Part shown: piece after piece, positions 1 through 9,710 of the stretch
Layout: each line of letters starts with the position of its first letter
Position numbering within the stretch: the first letter of the stretch is position 1
Origin: Paracoccaceae bacterium
GTDB taxonomy: Bacteria; Pseudomonadota; Alphaproteobacteria; Rhodobacterales; Rhodobacteraceae
DNA: 64,000 nucleotides
Reading direction: 5' to 3'
NCBI GenBank assembly: GCA_022824005.1
Contig: JAJEBG010000023.1
Coordinates: forward strand, 62,001 to 126,000
Position numbers and translations under genes: made by a program
The notes under the pieces: generated by a model
Told to the model about the DNA's origin: nothing
Database searches by the model: none
The model's input: the letters and a program-made list of their open reading frames with translations, nothing else

Positions 1-124
1 GGGATTGAAACATCGTGACTACCCTATCTATGGGGTACAGTTTCACCCCGAAAGTATCGCCACACTCCAGGGGCAAAATATTCTTAAAAATTTCCTGCAA
101 ACAATTGATTTTACTAATGAATAA
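1..124 (+). CDS. trpG: Anthranilate synthase glutamine amidotransferase subunit, 3' end (partial)
   Basis: The frame beginning at base 2 is open into the window edge and ends with TAA at 122-124. It encodes about 40 residues containing GVQFHPES, the His-Pro-Glu end of the class I glutamine amidotransferase triad, followed by a short C-terminal helix. In the family this subunit supplies ammonia from glutamine to TrpE for anthranilate synthesis. The stop overlaps the trpD start by 8 bases, so the genes are translationally coupled. The 5' part lies outside the window. A pabA-type amidotransferase is the alternative, but the trpD neighbour favours trpG. Confidence 0.85.
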   Translation, partial: GLKHRDYPIYGVQFHPESIATLQGQNILKNFLQTIDFTNE

Positions 125-1136
125 GATTTTGAAAGACTATATCGACTTGGCCTCTCAACGCGGTTTGAGCGGGCTGGAGGCAAAAGTGGTTTTCTCATTG
201 ATTATGGAAGGGAAAGCGACGGACGCCCAGATTGCCGGTTTGCTTATGGTGATGCGGACAAGGGGGGAGACGGTTGAAGAAATTGCCGCCGCCGCGACAG
301 TTATGCGTGAGAAGTGCAAACCCGTTAAAGCCCCAGACGGGGCGATCGATATTGTGGGAACGGGGGGCGATGGCAAGGGCACATTGAATATTTCGACCGC
401 CGCGGCGCTTGTTGTCGCCGGGGCCGGCGTGCCCGTGGCCAAACACGGCAATCGAAATCTATCGTCGAAGTCGGGCGCGGCTGATGCCTTAATTGAGCTC
501 GGCATCAATGTGATGGTTGAACCCACCATCGTTGAAGAAGCCATCGAAAAAGCTGGCATTGGGTTTATGATGGCGCCGGTGCATCACCCGGCGATGCGGC
601 ATGTGATGACCGCGAGGCAGGAGCTTGGCGTCCGAACCATTTTCAATATTTTGGGTCCCCTGACCAATCCCGCCGCCGTCAAACGCCAACTATCTGGGGC
701 GTTTTCACCTGACTTGCTGCATCCCATGGCGGCGACACTTGACCAACTCGGTGTCGAACGCGCTTGGCTCGTTCACGGTCGTGATGGCACAGATGAAATA
801 TCTATTTGTGGCGCGACCGATGTGGTTGATCTGGCACATGGTGTGATCACTGAGACGGTGGTGAGACCAAGTGATGGGGGTCTTCCCGAACATTCATTGG
901 CCGACATCGCTGGACATGAACCAGCCTACAATGCACAAGCCTTGAGAGATTTACTTGAAGGCAAAAAGAACGCCTACCGGGATGCTGTTCTTCTCAATGC
1001 CGCCGCTTCATTGCTAGTCGCCGGAGTCGCGGCCGATCTTCGTGAGGGAGTCATGATCAGCCAAGACAGTCTTGATCAAGGTCGGGCCAAGCGATGCGCC
1101 GACCTACTCGTTGAAGTGACTCGCAACCCAGAATGA
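117..1136 (+). CDS. trpD: Anthranilate phosphoribosyltransferase
   Basis: TrpD transfers the phosphoribosyl group of PRPP to anthranilate, the second committed step of tryptophan synthesis. The 339-residue product has the family's usual length. The PRPP-binding glycine-rich motif [14 protein letters not shown] begins near residue 81, and [15 protein letters not shown] follows. The frame is open further upstream to base 15, but that part overlaps the trpG end in another frame. The ATG at 117 gives a normal N-terminus ([10 protein letters not shown]) and an 8-base overlap with trpG. The stop overlaps the trpC start as ATGA, so trpG, trpD and trpC form one operon. Confidence 0.97.
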   Translation: MNKILKDYIDLASQRGLSGLEAKVVFSLIMEGKATDAQIAGLLMVMRTRGETVEEIAAAATVMREKCKPVKAPDGAIDIVGTGGDGKGTLNISTAAALVVAGAGVPVAKHGNRNLSSKSGAADALIELGINVMVEPTIVEEAIEKAGIGFMMAPVHHPAMRHVMTARQELGVRTIFNILGPLTNPAAVKRQLSGAFSPDLLHPMAATLDQLGVERAWLVHGRDGTDEISICGATDVVDLAHGVITETVVRPSDGGLPEHSLADIAGHEPAYNAQALRDLLEGKKNAYRDAVLLNAAASLLVAGVAADLREGVMISQDSLDQGRAKRCADLLVEVTRNPE

Positions 1137-1942
1137 CAACGATTCTAGAGAATATAGCCCAATACAAATGGGAGGAAATCCGTTCCGCCAAAAGCCATCG
1201 GTCGCTCAGCGAGTTACAATCACGGTTCGCCGAGCTGGATTCGCCGAAAGGGTTCAAGGCGGCCTTGGCCGCCGCCTCAAGACAGGGATTTGGACTCATC
1301 GCAGAGATAAAAAAAGCCAGTCCATCCAAAGGCGCGATAGTTGATCATTTTGATCCCGTTGAAATTGCCAAGAGTTACTATGAAGGAGGGGCCCACTGTA
1401 TTTCGGTGCTGACTGACCGGCCGAGCTTCCACGGCTCACTCAATCATTTGCAGCAGGTCGCGGCCGCCACGCCGCTGCCCTGTCTTCGTAAAGATTTTAT
1501 GCTGGACCCTTATCAAGTTTGGGAAGCCCGAGCTTTCGGCGCTGATTGTATTCTGATCATTATGGCCATGGTCTCCGATACCCAAGCGTCGGAACTTGAG
1601 TCGGCGGCGTTTGAATGTGGATTGGATTGTCTCGTTGAGGTTCATCATGAAGGCGAATTGCAGCGGGCCACAGAGAGGTTGAAGTCACGCTTGATTGGCA
1701 TCAACAATCGCGATTTGACGACATTTGAAGTCTCCATAGAGACCACATGCAAACTTTTGCCGCACATTCCCGCCGACACAACTTTGGTTGCCGAATCGGG
1801 TCTCAAAGGCCGAGCCGAGCTTGATCAACTCGCAAGACGCGGCGCCCGTTGTTTCTTGATTGGTGAGAGTTTGATGAGATCACATGATCGTGTCGACACA
1901 ATTGAAAGGCTTCTGCGCCCCCCTTTTCCTGAGGCGGATTGA
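1133..1942 (+). CDS. trpC: Indole-3-glycerol phosphate synthase
   Basis: TrpC closes the indole ring of CdRP to give indole-3-glycerol phosphate. The 269-residue product shows the family's (beta/alpha)8 landmarks: [13 protein letters not shown] with the catalytic lysine near residue 55, [10 protein letters not shown] near 120, [10 protein letters not shown] near 185, and VAESGL near 215. It is not fused to TrpF, which is usual in alphaproteobacteria. It starts inside the trpD stop (ATGA) and moaC begins 3 bases after its stop, so the Trp genes run directly into molybdopterin genes. Confidence 0.97.
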   Translation: MTTILENIAQYKWEEIRSAKSHRSLSELQSRFAELDSPKGFKAALAAASRQGFGLIAEIKKASPSKGAIVDHFDPVEIAKSYYEGGAHCISVLTDRPSFHGSLNHLQQVAAATPLPCLRKDFMLDPYQVWEARAFGADCILIIMAMVSDTQASELESAAFECGLDCLVEVHHEGELQRATERLKSRLIGINNRDLTTFEVSIETTCKLLPHIPADTTLVAESGLKGRAELDQLARRGARCFLIGESLMRSHDRVDTIERLLRPPFPEAD

Positions 1943-1945
1943 TCA

Positions 1946-2425
1946 ATGAATGACTTTACCCATATCAGCCCAGACGGCGATGCGAGAATGGTTGATGTGT
2001 CAAACAAATCTGTCACCTCGCGAACGGCCGTGGCCAGAGGCCGAATTTCCATTGATGCCAAAATGAGCCAACTGATTGAAGAACGGCGGGGAAAAAAGGG
2101 CGATGTTCTTTCCGTGGCACAACTCGCGGGCATCATCGGGGCCAAACGCACCGCCGATCTCATTCCGCTTTGTCATCCCCTGCCCTTGACGCATGTCGAA
2201 GTTCTTCTTCAATTGAAGAATGACCCCCCATGTATTGAGATTGAAGCCACCACCAAGACCGATGGCAAGACGGGGGTCGAAATGGAAGCTCTCACCTCTG
2301 TATCAATCACTGCCTTGACGATTTATGACATGCTCAAGTCAGTCGGCCGCGAGATGAAAATTACTGATATTCGATTGGTCTCTAAATCAGGCGGAAAATC
2401 TGGCCCCTATGAGGAGGCGGTATGA
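1946..2425 (+). CDS. moaC: Cyclic pyranopterin monophosphate synthase MoaC
   Basis: MoaC converts the MoaA product (3',8-cyclo-GTP) to cyclic pyranopterin monophosphate in molybdenum cofactor synthesis. The 159-residue product is the usual length and carries MVDVSNK near the N-terminus, [15 protein letters not shown] in the middle and [15 protein letters not shown] with the conserved lysine and acidic residues. It sits between trpC and moeA and shares a 4-base ATGA overlap with moeA, the conserved alphaproteobacterial arrangement. Confidence 0.97.
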   Translation: MNDFTHISPDGDARMVDVSNKSVTSRTAVARGRISIDAKMSQLIEERRGKKGDVLSVAQLAGIIGAKRTADLIPLCHPLPLTHVEVLLQLKNDPPCIEIEATTKTDGKTGVEMEALTSVSITALTIYDMLKSVGREMKITDIRLVSKSGGKSGPYEEAV

Positions 2426-3639
2426 TTTCGGCTGATGAGGCATTGCATCGAATCTTTTCATTGTTGCCGCGACTGACATCATCGGTGACGGTCCCCTTAC
2501 TTGAAGCCAACGGGCGCGTATTGGCGCGAAAGGTTCGGGCCAAGAGAAGTCAACCGCCATTTGCCGCGGCTATGATGGATGGATTTGCCCTGCGCGATGA
2601 AGACGCAAAGCGCGGAGTTCGATTTCGGATTATTGGCGAATCAGTGGCCGGAAAAGGGTTCACGGGGCCGCTGCATTCAGGTGAAGCCGTTCGAATCTTC
2701 ACCGGTGCGCCCCTGCCCGAAGGGGCCGACAGAGTTGTGACACAGGAAAGCACTGAATTTAAGCGCCATGAGATGACCATTATCGATGAGGTCAGCCGGC
2801 ATGATAATTATTATATTCGAGATGAAGGCGCTGACTTTAAGGCGGGAGCGGAAGTGGCCGCCGGTCAAATCATCACCCCCGAACGCGTAGCTTTGTTGGC
2901 GGCTATGAATGTTGACAAAGTCGATGTGATTCGCCGCCCCCGCATCTCAATCATTCCCACGGGGGACGAACTTCAAATGCCTGGCCGTGACACGATCGGT
3001 GAACATGAGATTGTGTCGTCGAGTGGTTTTGGTCTGGCCGCGATATTGGCTAATGCGGGTGCCGGCCCACGAATTCTTCCCATTGCTCGTGATCGTGAGT
3101 CATCGCTCCGCTCGGCTTTAGAGGCGGCGTCTGATTCGGACCTTATCGTGACATTGGGGGGTGCATCGGTTGGCGATCATGACCAAGTGGTGCCCGTGGC
3201 CCGTAAATTAGGAATGACACTTGCTTGTCAGCAAGTGGCCATGCGACCCGGCAAACCTCTGTTCGCGGGACAACTCTTTGGCAAGCCTCTCATTGGATTG
3301 CCTGGCAATCCCGTCTCTACCCTTGTCTGTGGGCATCTCTTCCTCGTTCCCGCCGTTGCTGCTATGTTGGGTCTTGGTGAAAGGCCTCGTCGGCGCAAAA
3401 CAGCCACGCTTGACTCGGCTGTCCAAGCCAATGGTGAACGTCAGCATTTTATGCGGGCCGCTTGGCATAACGGACAATTGAAAATATTCTCCCGTCAGGA
3501 TAGTTCTTTGATAAGTGTAATGGCGGCGGCCGATGCGCTAATTGATCGTCCCGCCCATGATTCGCCTCGCCAAGCAGGTGAGAAAATTTCTTATATTGAT
3601 GTGAATTTTTCTCTTTTCACCTTAAGAGAACAAGTTTAG
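2422..3639 (+). CDS. moeA: Molybdopterin molybdenumtransferase MoeA
   Basis: MoeA inserts molybdate into adenylylated molybdopterin. The 405-residue product has the MoeA N-terminal domains ([11 protein letters not shown] near residue 50), [15 protein letters not shown], the MogA-like domain motif [19 protein letters not shown], and [10 protein letters not shown] followed by GLPGNPVS. It overlaps moaC by 4 bases. An SOS box for the downstream lexA gene lies across its stop codon, so the last codons double as operator DNA. Confidence 0.97.
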   Translation: MISADEALHRIFSLLPRLTSSVTVPLLEANGRVLARKVRAKRSQPPFAAAMMDGFALRDEDAKRGVRFRIIGESVAGKGFTGPLHSGEAVRIFTGAPLPEGADRVVTQESTEFKRHEMTIIDEVSRHDNYYIRDEGADFKAGAEVAAGQIITPERVALLAAMNVDKVDVIRRPRISIIPTGDELQMPGRDTIGEHEIVSSSGFGLAAILANAGAGPRILPIARDRESSLRSALEAASDSDLIVTLGGASVGDHDQVVPVARKLGMTLACQQVAMRPGKPLFAGQLFGKPLIGLPGNPVSTLVCGHLFLVPAVAAMLGLGERPRRRKTATLDSAVQANGERQHFMRAAWHNGQLKIFSRQDSSLISVMAAADALIDRPAHDSPRQAGEKISYIDVNFSLFTLREQV

Positions 3640-3642
3640 AAC
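3628..3642 (+). promoter_or_regulatory. LexA operator (SOS box) upstream of lexA
   Basis: The 15-base site reads GAAC, seven bases (AAGTTTA), GAAC. This is the alphaproteobacterial LexA direct-repeat operator on the plus strand, equivalent to GTTC-N7-GTTC on the other strand. It covers the moeA stop codon (3637-3639) and lies 44 bases before the lexA ATG, where an autoregulatory site is expected. Both half-sites are exact. Binding itself is inferred. Confidence 0.85.
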
Positions 3643-3686
3643 TTGAATTTAGCAGTTTAAACAAGAAACGGAAAAAGGATGTAATT

Positions 3687-4370
3687 ATGTTGACCAAACG
3701 TCAATTAGAATTGTTGAAGTATATCGACGAGCGAATCAAAGAAGACGGTTACTCGCCCTCTTTTGATGAAATGATGGTTGAAATGGGACTGAGGTCAAAA
3801 TCTGGAGTTCATCGCCTCGTCGAATCATTGGTGGAACGAGGCTTTCTGCAGCGGCTCAGGAATCGCGCCCGAGCTTTAGAAGTTGTCAAACTTCCCAACG
3901 AAGAGGCGCGCGTGCCTCTGCCTCATCCCGCCTCACCATTTGCCAATACCAAACCCCTCGGTTGGCAGTCAGAACAACCCGTTGGCGATACGGTGTTACC
4001 GATGATGGGGCGAATCGCCGCCGGAACGCCCATTGAGGCCATCAGCACACGAGAATCGGATGTCAGTGTGCCTCCCCATCTTGTTAATGGAATTGGCGAA
4101 CATTTTGCCCTTGAGGTCGACGGCGACTCCATGGAGGGGGCCGGTATCAACCATGAAGACATCATTATTGTTCGACGCCAAGAGACCGCCGATAACGGTG
4201 AGATCATTGTGGCCCTGATACGGGGCGAAGAAGCCACGCTCAAAAGGCTTCGCTGTCACGGCCCTTCCATTGCCCTTGAAGCGGCCAATCCAAAATATGA
4301 AACACGGGTATATAACGGCGATGAAGTTTCTGTTCAGGGCCGACTTGTTGGATTGATCCGGCGTTATTGA
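3687..4370 (+). CDS. lexA: LexA repressor, self-cleaving
   Basis: LexA represses DNA-damage genes and cleaves itself when stimulated by RecA filaments. The 227-residue product has an N-terminal winged helix (MLTKRQLELLKYI, then RSKSGVHRLVESL as recognition region), a linker, and an S24 peptidase-like C-terminal domain. The scissile Ala-Gly is at 112-113 (MGRIAAGTPIEA), the catalytic serine is S148 in DGDSMEG, and the lysine is K186 in EATLKR. AAGGA lies 7 bases before the ATG. An SOS box just upstream indicates autorepression. gltX follows with its own strong ribosome site; comEC, often found between them in relatives, is absent here. Confidence 0.98.
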   Translation: MLTKRQLELLKYIDERIKEDGYSPSFDEMMVEMGLRSKSGVHRLVESLVERGFLQRLRNRARALEVVKLPNEEARVPLPHPASPFANTKPLGWQSEQPVGDTVLPMMGRIAAGTPIEAISTRESDVSVPPHLVNGIGEHFALEVDGDSMEGAGINHEDIIIVRRQETADNGEIIVALIRGEEATLKRLRCHGPSIALEAANPKYETRVYNGDEVSVQGRLVGLIRRY

Positions 4371-4389
4371 TTGAACAGAGGGGAAGGCC

Positions 4390-5811
4390 ATGAACGGGTC
4401 GACCGTCACCACAAGGTTTGCGCCTTCCCCCACGGGAAAACTTCACATCGGCGGCGCGAGGACAGCGCTGTTTAACTGGTTGTTTGCCCGCGCCCACAAG
4501 GGTCAATTTTATTTGCGCATCGAAGACACTGACCACGAAAGGTCAACGTCAATAGCCGTGACGGCCATTGTCGAAGGGCTCGAATGGTTAGGCGTTGACT
4601 GGGATGGAGAGCTCCTCTTTCAACGTGATCGCCGCCACCGCCATCTTGAATGCGTGGACAAATTGCTCGCCAGTGGCGGAGCGTATAAATGTTTTTGTAC
4701 CCCCGAAGACATCGAAAGGTTGAACCACCAAGCCAAAGGAAGCCCAACCCGCTTCACGAGTCCATGGCGAGACTCTCCGAGATCACACCATCCAGACCGT
4801 CCCTTCTGTGTACGTCTGAAAATGCCTCAAAGTGGCACAACCCAGATTGATGATGTCGTGCATGGCCGAGGGCGGTGGGACAATTCTCTATTTGATGATT
4901 GGGTGATCCTAAGAACATCCGGCACTCCCACCTACAATTTTGCCGTTGTCGTCGATGACCATGACATGGCGATCTCGCATGTGATTCGTGGCGATGACCA
5001 TCTCATCAACACGGCCAAACAAGTTCATGTCTACCGCGCCCTCGGGTGGGCTTTGCCTATCTTTGCCCATGTGCCTCTCATCCTTGACGAGAATGGCAAG
5101 AAATTATCAAAACGGACCGCATCCGTGGGGATGGAGACCTATATCAATGAGGGTATTCCCGCCGTTGCTATGCGCAACTATCTCGCCCGCCTCGGTTGGA
5201 GTCACGGCAATGATGAATTCTTTACGACTGAACAAGCCATCGCTTGGTTTGATCTTAATGGTCTAAGAAAATCAGCGGCGCGGCTTGACGCAAAAAAACT
5301 GGCGCATCTCTCGAAAAAACATCTCTCAGCCTACCGAGATGAATCGCAACTGCTCGACGAGCTGAATCAATTTAGGCAATGGCACGGAGAGGCCCCCATC
5401 AAACCTGAATACCAAACACAGGTTTTGGCGGCGCTCGCTATTCTCAAATCCCGTTGCAAGTCTCTTTTGGATCTTCAAGCGGGTATTGCCTTTATTGGGG
5501 CTGAGCGGCCTCTCACTCTTGACGAAAAAGCGGCGGAACAATTGGATGATCGCGGTCGGGCTTATCTCAAGAAATTAAACGAGGATTTAGCCAAAATCGA
5601 TTGGAGCCGGCATGAAATCGAAAAGACTATGAAAAATCGACAAGTCTCTGAATCGATCCGCTTTGAGGATTTGGCTCGACCTCTGCGTGCGGCATTGACA
5701 GGTCGAGCTGCATCGATGGGAGTGCTTGATGTTATGGTGATTTTGGGCGCAAAGGAAACATTGGGACGGATCGGTGAGGCGATAGAAGGTCATTTTAAGA
5801 CCGTGCCCTGA
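4390..5811 (+). CDS. gltX: Glutamyl-tRNA synthetase
   Basis: GltX is a class I aminoacyl-tRNA synthetase that charges tRNA(Glu), and in many alphaproteobacteria also tRNA(Gln) as the substrate for GatCAB. The 473-residue product has the first signature as HIGG (residues 19-22, in FAPSPTGKLHIGG) and the second as KLSKR (238-242). A GGGGAAGG ribosome site precedes the ATG. It lies 19 bases after lexA and 184 bases before gltA, on the same strand. A shorter paralogue, gluQ, is present at about 46.4 kb. Confidence 0.97.
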   Translation: MNGSTVTTRFAPSPTGKLHIGGARTALFNWLFARAHKGQFYLRIEDTDHERSTSIAVTAIVEGLEWLGVDWDGELLFQRDRRHRHLECVDKLLASGGAYKCFCTPEDIERLNHQAKGSPTRFTSPWRDSPRSHHPDRPFCVRLKMPQSGTTQIDDVVHGRGRWDNSLFDDWVILRTSGTPTYNFAVVVDDHDMAISHVIRGDDHLINTAKQVHVYRALGWALPIFAHVPLILDENGKKLSKRTASVGMETYINEGIPAVAMRNYLARLGWSHGNDEFFTTEQAIAWFDLNGLRKSAARLDAKKLAHLSKKHLSAYRDESQLLDELNQFRQWHGEAPIKPEYQTQVLAALAILKSRCKSLLDLQAGIAFIGAERPLTLDEKAAEQLDDRGRAYLKKLNEDLAKIDWSRHEIEKTMKNRQVSESIRFEDLARPLRAALTGRAASMGVLDVMVILGAKETLGRIGEAIEGHFKTVP

Positions 5812-5995
5812 CATTCAACGTCCATAAGGGAGCGAATATTTTGACCCTTCCCGTTTGCACCGAAAGGTGACAGGAAATATAAAGACTTTTCCATCATTTA
5901 TGGCCAGTCATTGCGGTTGATCAAAAATACGCGATTCAACCCGAGTTTAATTTTTGGTGTTTGTTGGCCATTCTTTTGAATCTGGAGACTAAGAA

Positions 5996-7288
5996 ATGAA
6001 TGCTGAGCGAATCGCCACACTTCACGTCGATGGGCAAGAGTATAAATTGCCCGTCTTGAAACCAGCGATTGGGCCCGACGCCATTGATATCCGTAAACTA
6101 TACAAAATGGCGAATCTGTTCACTTTTGATCCGGGATTTACGTCAACCGCGGCGTGCGATTCAACCATCACCTTCATCGATGGTGAAGCGGGTGAGTTGC
6201 TGTATCGAGGGTATCCTGTGGATGAACTCGCAGAGCATTCGCATTTTCTCGAAGTCTGTTACTTGCTGCTTTACGGTGAATTGCCCAACCAATCCCAATT
6301 AGATGATTTCGAACATCGTGTGACGATGCACACCATGGTGCACGATCAGATGACCTATTTTTTCCGTGGATTTCGTCGCGATGCTCACCCGATGGCGATC
6401 ATCACAGGGGTGATGGGGGCTATGTCGGCCTTCTACCATGACTCAACCGATATCGCCGACCCCGAACAGCGAGAAATTGCCTCCATTCGGATGATCGCCA
6501 AATTGCCAACGATCGTGGCGATGGCGTTCAAATATTCTATCGGTCAACCCTTTGTCTTTCCGAAAAACAATCTCAATTATGCGGCCAACTTCCTCCATAT
6601 GTGTTTCAAAGTCCCGACGGAGAAATTTACCGCCGCCAAGGCGGTGAGCCGGGCGTTGGATCGAATATTTATTCTTCATGCTGATCACGAGCAGAATGCC
6701 TCGACATCAACCGTCCGTTTGGCTGGCTCATCGGGGGCCAATCCCTTCGCGTGTATTGCCGCTGGGATTGCCTGCCTCTGGGGCCCGGCTCACGGCGGTG
6801 CCAATGAAGCGTGTTTGCTGATGCTTCGGGAGATCGGTTCGGTCGACAGAATTGCCGAATTTATCCGCCGCGCCAAAGACCCTTCAGATCCCTTCCGCTT
6901 GATGGGATTTGGTCATCGTGTTTACAAGAATTTTGATCCGCGTGCCAAGATCATGAAACAATCGGCCGACGAAATTCTCCATGAATTGGGTGATTCCGAT
7001 AACTCCACATTGCAAGTGGCAAGGGAATTGGAACGTATTGCCCTCGAGGATGAATATTTTCAAGAACGTTGCCTCTATCCGAATGTTGATTTTTACTCGG
7101 GGATCATTCTTGATGCTGTGGGTTTCCCAACCGATATGTTCACGCCTATTTTTGCCCTTTCTCGGACAGTCGGATGGATATCACAATGGAAAGAGATGAT
7201 CGCCGATCCCGATGTCAAAATTGGTCGTCCTCGTCAGATGTATGTGGGTAAAAGAAATCGCCATTATCAGCCGGTGAAGGCGCGGTAA
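5996..7288 (+). CDS. gltA: Citrate synthase (type I, hexameric class)
   Basis: GltA condenses acetyl-CoA and oxaloacetate to citrate at the entry of the TCA cycle. The 430-residue product matches the Gram-negative type I enzyme. The N-terminal small beta domain ([11 protein letters not shown]) is present; [11 protein letters not shown] starts near residue 228. The catalytic histidines are H266 in WGPAHGGAN and H307 in [13 protein letters not shown] ribosome site lies upstream. In many alphaproteobacteria gltA is followed directly, and convergently, by lpxB. Here a 4.4-kb island separates them. Confidence 0.97.
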   Translation: MNAERIATLHVDGQEYKLPVLKPAIGPDAIDIRKLYKMANLFTFDPGFTSTAACDSTITFIDGEAGELLYRGYPVDELAEHSHFLEVCYLLLYGELPNQSQLDDFEHRVTMHTMVHDQMTYFFRGFRRDAHPMAIITGVMGAMSAFYHDSTDIADPEQREIASIRMIAKLPTIVAMAFKYSIGQPFVFPKNNLNYAANFLHMCFKVPTEKFTAAKAVSRALDRIFILHADHEQNASTSTVRLAGSSGANPFACIAAGIACLWGPAHGGANEACLLMLREIGSVDRIAEFIRRAKDPSDPFRLMGFGHRVYKNFDPRAKIMKQSADEILHELGDSDNSTLQVARELERIALEDEYFQERCLYPNVDFYSGIILDAVGFPTDMFTPIFALSRTVGWISQWKEMIADPDVKIGRPRQMYVGKRNRHYQPVKAR

Positions 7289-7334
7289 ATATCATTTGTG
7301 AAGGAAATTATATACGTGATTACCCACGGCCCGC

Positions 7335-7502
7335 TCAGGACTCCGTGCCGGATTTCTCGCGACTCTCCTGATCCCGCGCCAATTCCCTAGCCACCTCGAA
7401 ACGCCATTCCCGCTTTGGTGGCCCCAACGAAATAGCCCGCGCTATATTCTCCGGTGTGTCCGGAATCGGCTCTATGTCGGGGTAGCGTTCCTTGTGGGCC
7501 AT
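7335..7502 (-). CDS. Small hypothetical protein (PDTPENIARAI motif)
   Basis: This 55-residue minus-strand frame starts with ATG at 7502, one base after the stop of the upstream frame (7504-7851), so the two look like one operon. The peptide contains IPDTPENIARAI followed by a Lys/Arg/Glu-rich helical tail. I recall short alphaproteobacterial proteins of unknown function with a similar PDTPENV motif, but cannot check this. A longer start at 7556 would overlap the upstream gene. No function is assigned. It sits at the left edge of the accessory island, divergent from the broken methyltransferase. Confidence 0.5.
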   Translation of the reverse strand: MAHKERYPDIEPIPDTPENIARAISLGPPKREWRFEVARELARDQESREKSGTES

Positions 7503-7503
7503 G

Positions 7504-7851
7504 TCAGACAATGACCGTTTCCCAATCGGAGACACCTTGTTCGGCGGCAATAGCATCGCCTAAATCATATCCCAACTTGAGTTTTTCCGGAGCAAAATCG
7601 ATCCAACTGATTTGGTCTTCCAGCAACATCTCACTGTCACCAATAATCCCTGCCGTCCAACTTCCGTCCTGATTGATGGCGTGGAATTTACGTGTATTCC
7701 GCCACGCCTTGCGCCTGATTCCAACACCGCGCTCTATGGACATATGCTTGGCTTCTGAATGTGTCATCATGTCAAATTCTCGTTCTCGAATGCCCATACC
7801 CTTCCGGGATGAGAGCAAGAAGTCAAGCCAGGCATTGACTCTTTTCGTCAC
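7504..7851 (-). CDS. Hypothetical protein, island operon partner
   Basis: A 115-residue minus-strand frame from a GTG at 7851; an ATG at 7797 preceded by GGAAGG is an alternative and perhaps better start. The product is charged, with one internal segment resembling a beta-rich domain (KFHAINQDGSWTAGIIGD) and no membrane segment or signal peptide. I do not recognise the family. Its stop is one base from the ATG of the next frame, which argues for a real two-gene unit. It is divergent from the methyltransferase gene with about 40 bases between them, so the two could share a control region. Confidence 0.45.
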   Translation of the reverse strand: MTKRVNAWLDFLLSSRKGMGIREREFDMMTHSEAKHMSIERGVGIRRKAWRNTRKFHAINQDGSWTAGIIGDSEMLLEDQISWIDFAPEKLKLGYDLGDAIAAEQGVSDWETVIV

Positions 7852-7894
7852 CTAGACTGAACCTGCCGAGACGCGACAAAGGGAGGAATTGTCA

Positions 7895-9344
7895 ATGAGC
7901 GAAAAGCAGTCCAAACTAGAAAAGTGGGCCAGCGGCAATGAAGCCAATTGGGAAAACCGGACGATCTGGACGCGGGATAATCTGCATGTTCTATGCGGTC
8001 TAAATTCAGCTACTGTTGACCTCATTTATCTCGACCCCCCGTTCAACAGCAATCAGACATATAGCGCCCCCATTGGCTCACAGGCAACGGTTGCAGCTTT
8101 CAAGGATGCATCGACCTTCGATGACGCAGATCGGGTCTATCTGGCATTGCTGCAAGAACGCGATCCCACGACATTCGCCATCATAGACGCGGCGCGTCTG
8201 GCGCACGGGAAAGGCATGGCCGCGTATCTCGGAATGATGGCGCAGCGACTTGTCGAAATGCGCCGCATCCTCAAGCCAATCGGAAGCATCTACCTGCATT
8301 GCGACGATGCTGCCGGTTTGTACCTGCGGCTCTTGATGGACGGCATATTCGGGGCCTGACAACACCGGAACGAAATCGTTTGGAGACGTTACAGTTCACA
8401 CAATGACTCCCGTCGATATGGGCGTGTGCATGACGTTCTTCTCTACTATGTACGGGACTCAAAGTGGACATGGAACGGCGCTTGGCTTCCTCATGACCCT
8501 GATTACGTTTCTCAAGCATATCGCCATGAAGATGAACGAGGCCGCTATCGAACAGTCCCTCTTCATACCTGGCGGGCTACAAGGCGGCGGATACGAATAT
8601 GAATTCCGGGGCCATTCGCGTACATGGCGCTATCCACAGGAACGCACGGCGGAAATGGAGCGGCAAGGTCTAATCCGGCAAGCCAAAGGCGGGACGGGTG
8701 TTCCCGAGAGGAAGGTGTATTTGAGTGATAGCAAGGGGCGTCCGGCCGCGGCAGACATTTGGGACGATGTAAAAGCGCTTACGGGACAGCATACGAAGCG
8801 TAAGGGCTACCCCACCACGCAGAAGCCTCTTGCCTTGCTGGACCGGATCATCCGCGCCAACAATAATGAAGGCGACGTTGTGTTCGACCCGTTTTGCGGA
8901 TGCGCGACGGCTGCGGTTGCGGCCGAACGTCTGCAACGGCAATGGATAGGGAAAGACATATCAGCGCAAGCGGCGGCACTGGTCACGACGCGACTGCAAG
9001 GCATCCTTAACCAAGTGCCGCTCTACAAGACGGGCGTCATAATCCACAGAACAGACCAGCCACTTCGTACGGACATGGGGAAACTACCACCTTACCGGAC
9101 GCACTTGGATTTGCTGTTCGGGCAACAGGACGGCATATGCGGCGGATGCGGGGAATACTTCCGAAAGCGAAACCTGACCGTTGACCATATTGTGCCCCGT
9201 GCGCACGGCGGAACCGATCATCTGGAAAATCTCTGGCTTCTGTTTGCCGCCTGCAATTCGTCAAAAGGGACACGCTCGCAAGAGCAATTCCTGAAAGAAC
9301 GGATGCAAAAACGTGCGGCCTTGTTCCCCTGGCTCGTGGATTGA
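7895..9344 (+). pseudogene. Site-specific DNA methyltransferase fused to HNH nuclease, disrupted
   Basis: Read across two lesions this gives one polypeptide of about 480 residues. The ATG at 7895 follows GGGAGGA. Motif IV, DPPF, is at residues 47-50; motif I, DPFCGCAT, lies far downstream near 8887. This is the IV-before-I order of beta-class amino-methyltransferases. Residues from about 9138 form an HNH domain (CGGCGEYF, LTVDHIVPRAHGG, NLWLL, CNSSKG). An in-frame TGA at 8357-8359 interrupts the gene, yet the same frame continues with QHRNEIVWRRY and methyltransferase-like sequence to about 8566. The coding frame then shifts to the one used to 9344. The first Cys of the second zinc pair is Phe (TTT, 9243-9245). 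Function is therefore probably lost. Confidence 0.85.
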
Positions 9345-9383
9345 GTGGCAGGCAATGCACAATGACCCGCGTCATCACCGTCA

Positions 9384-9677
9384 TTGAGAAGGAAACCAGA
9401 TACCGCGCCCGTGGGAGAGTTTGCGGCCAAGGTGAAGCAGAGGCTTCATTCAAGCGGCGTCGATCTGCACACGCCTGCCTTTTGCCACCCGGCACGTTCA
9501 TCGGATTCTATGGGGGCGACTTCGGGCCGGATGCGTGGTTTGTCGGGTTATACCCTAGACGAAGTCGTGAAGCCGCCAGCGGAGAAACCAGACGTGGCGG
9601 AATCCGTCATTTACGGATTGATTGCGGTAATCTGCATTGCAGTCTTCGCTGGCGTTTCTGCCATGTTGGCACAATAA
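9384..9677 (+). CDS. Possible small tail-anchored membrane protein
   Basis: A 97-residue frame from a TTG with no clear ribosome site. The N-terminal half is charged, and the C-terminus ends in a single hydrophobic segment of about 20 residues (VIYGLIAVICIAVFAGVSAM), a tail-anchor pattern. A second frame (9341-9709) overlaps it but has a composition unlike a protein. The 5' end may be damaged: upstream the same frame meets a TGA at 9363-9365. I do not recognise the family. The case rests on the membrane tail and the position in the island. Confidence 0.35.
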   Translation: MRRKPDTAPVGEFAAKVKQRLHSSGVDLHTPAFCHPARSSDSMGATSGRMRGLSGYTLDEVVKPPAEKPDVAESVIYGLIAVICIAVFAGVSAMLAQ

Positions 9678-9710
9678 CCGCGATACGCAGACAAATGAGA
9701 GGAGCGTGAA

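Noticed and set aside
9341-9709. A 122-codon frame after the HNH domain
   Set aside because: Arg-rich, irregular composition; the overlapping frame with a membrane tail is a better candidate.
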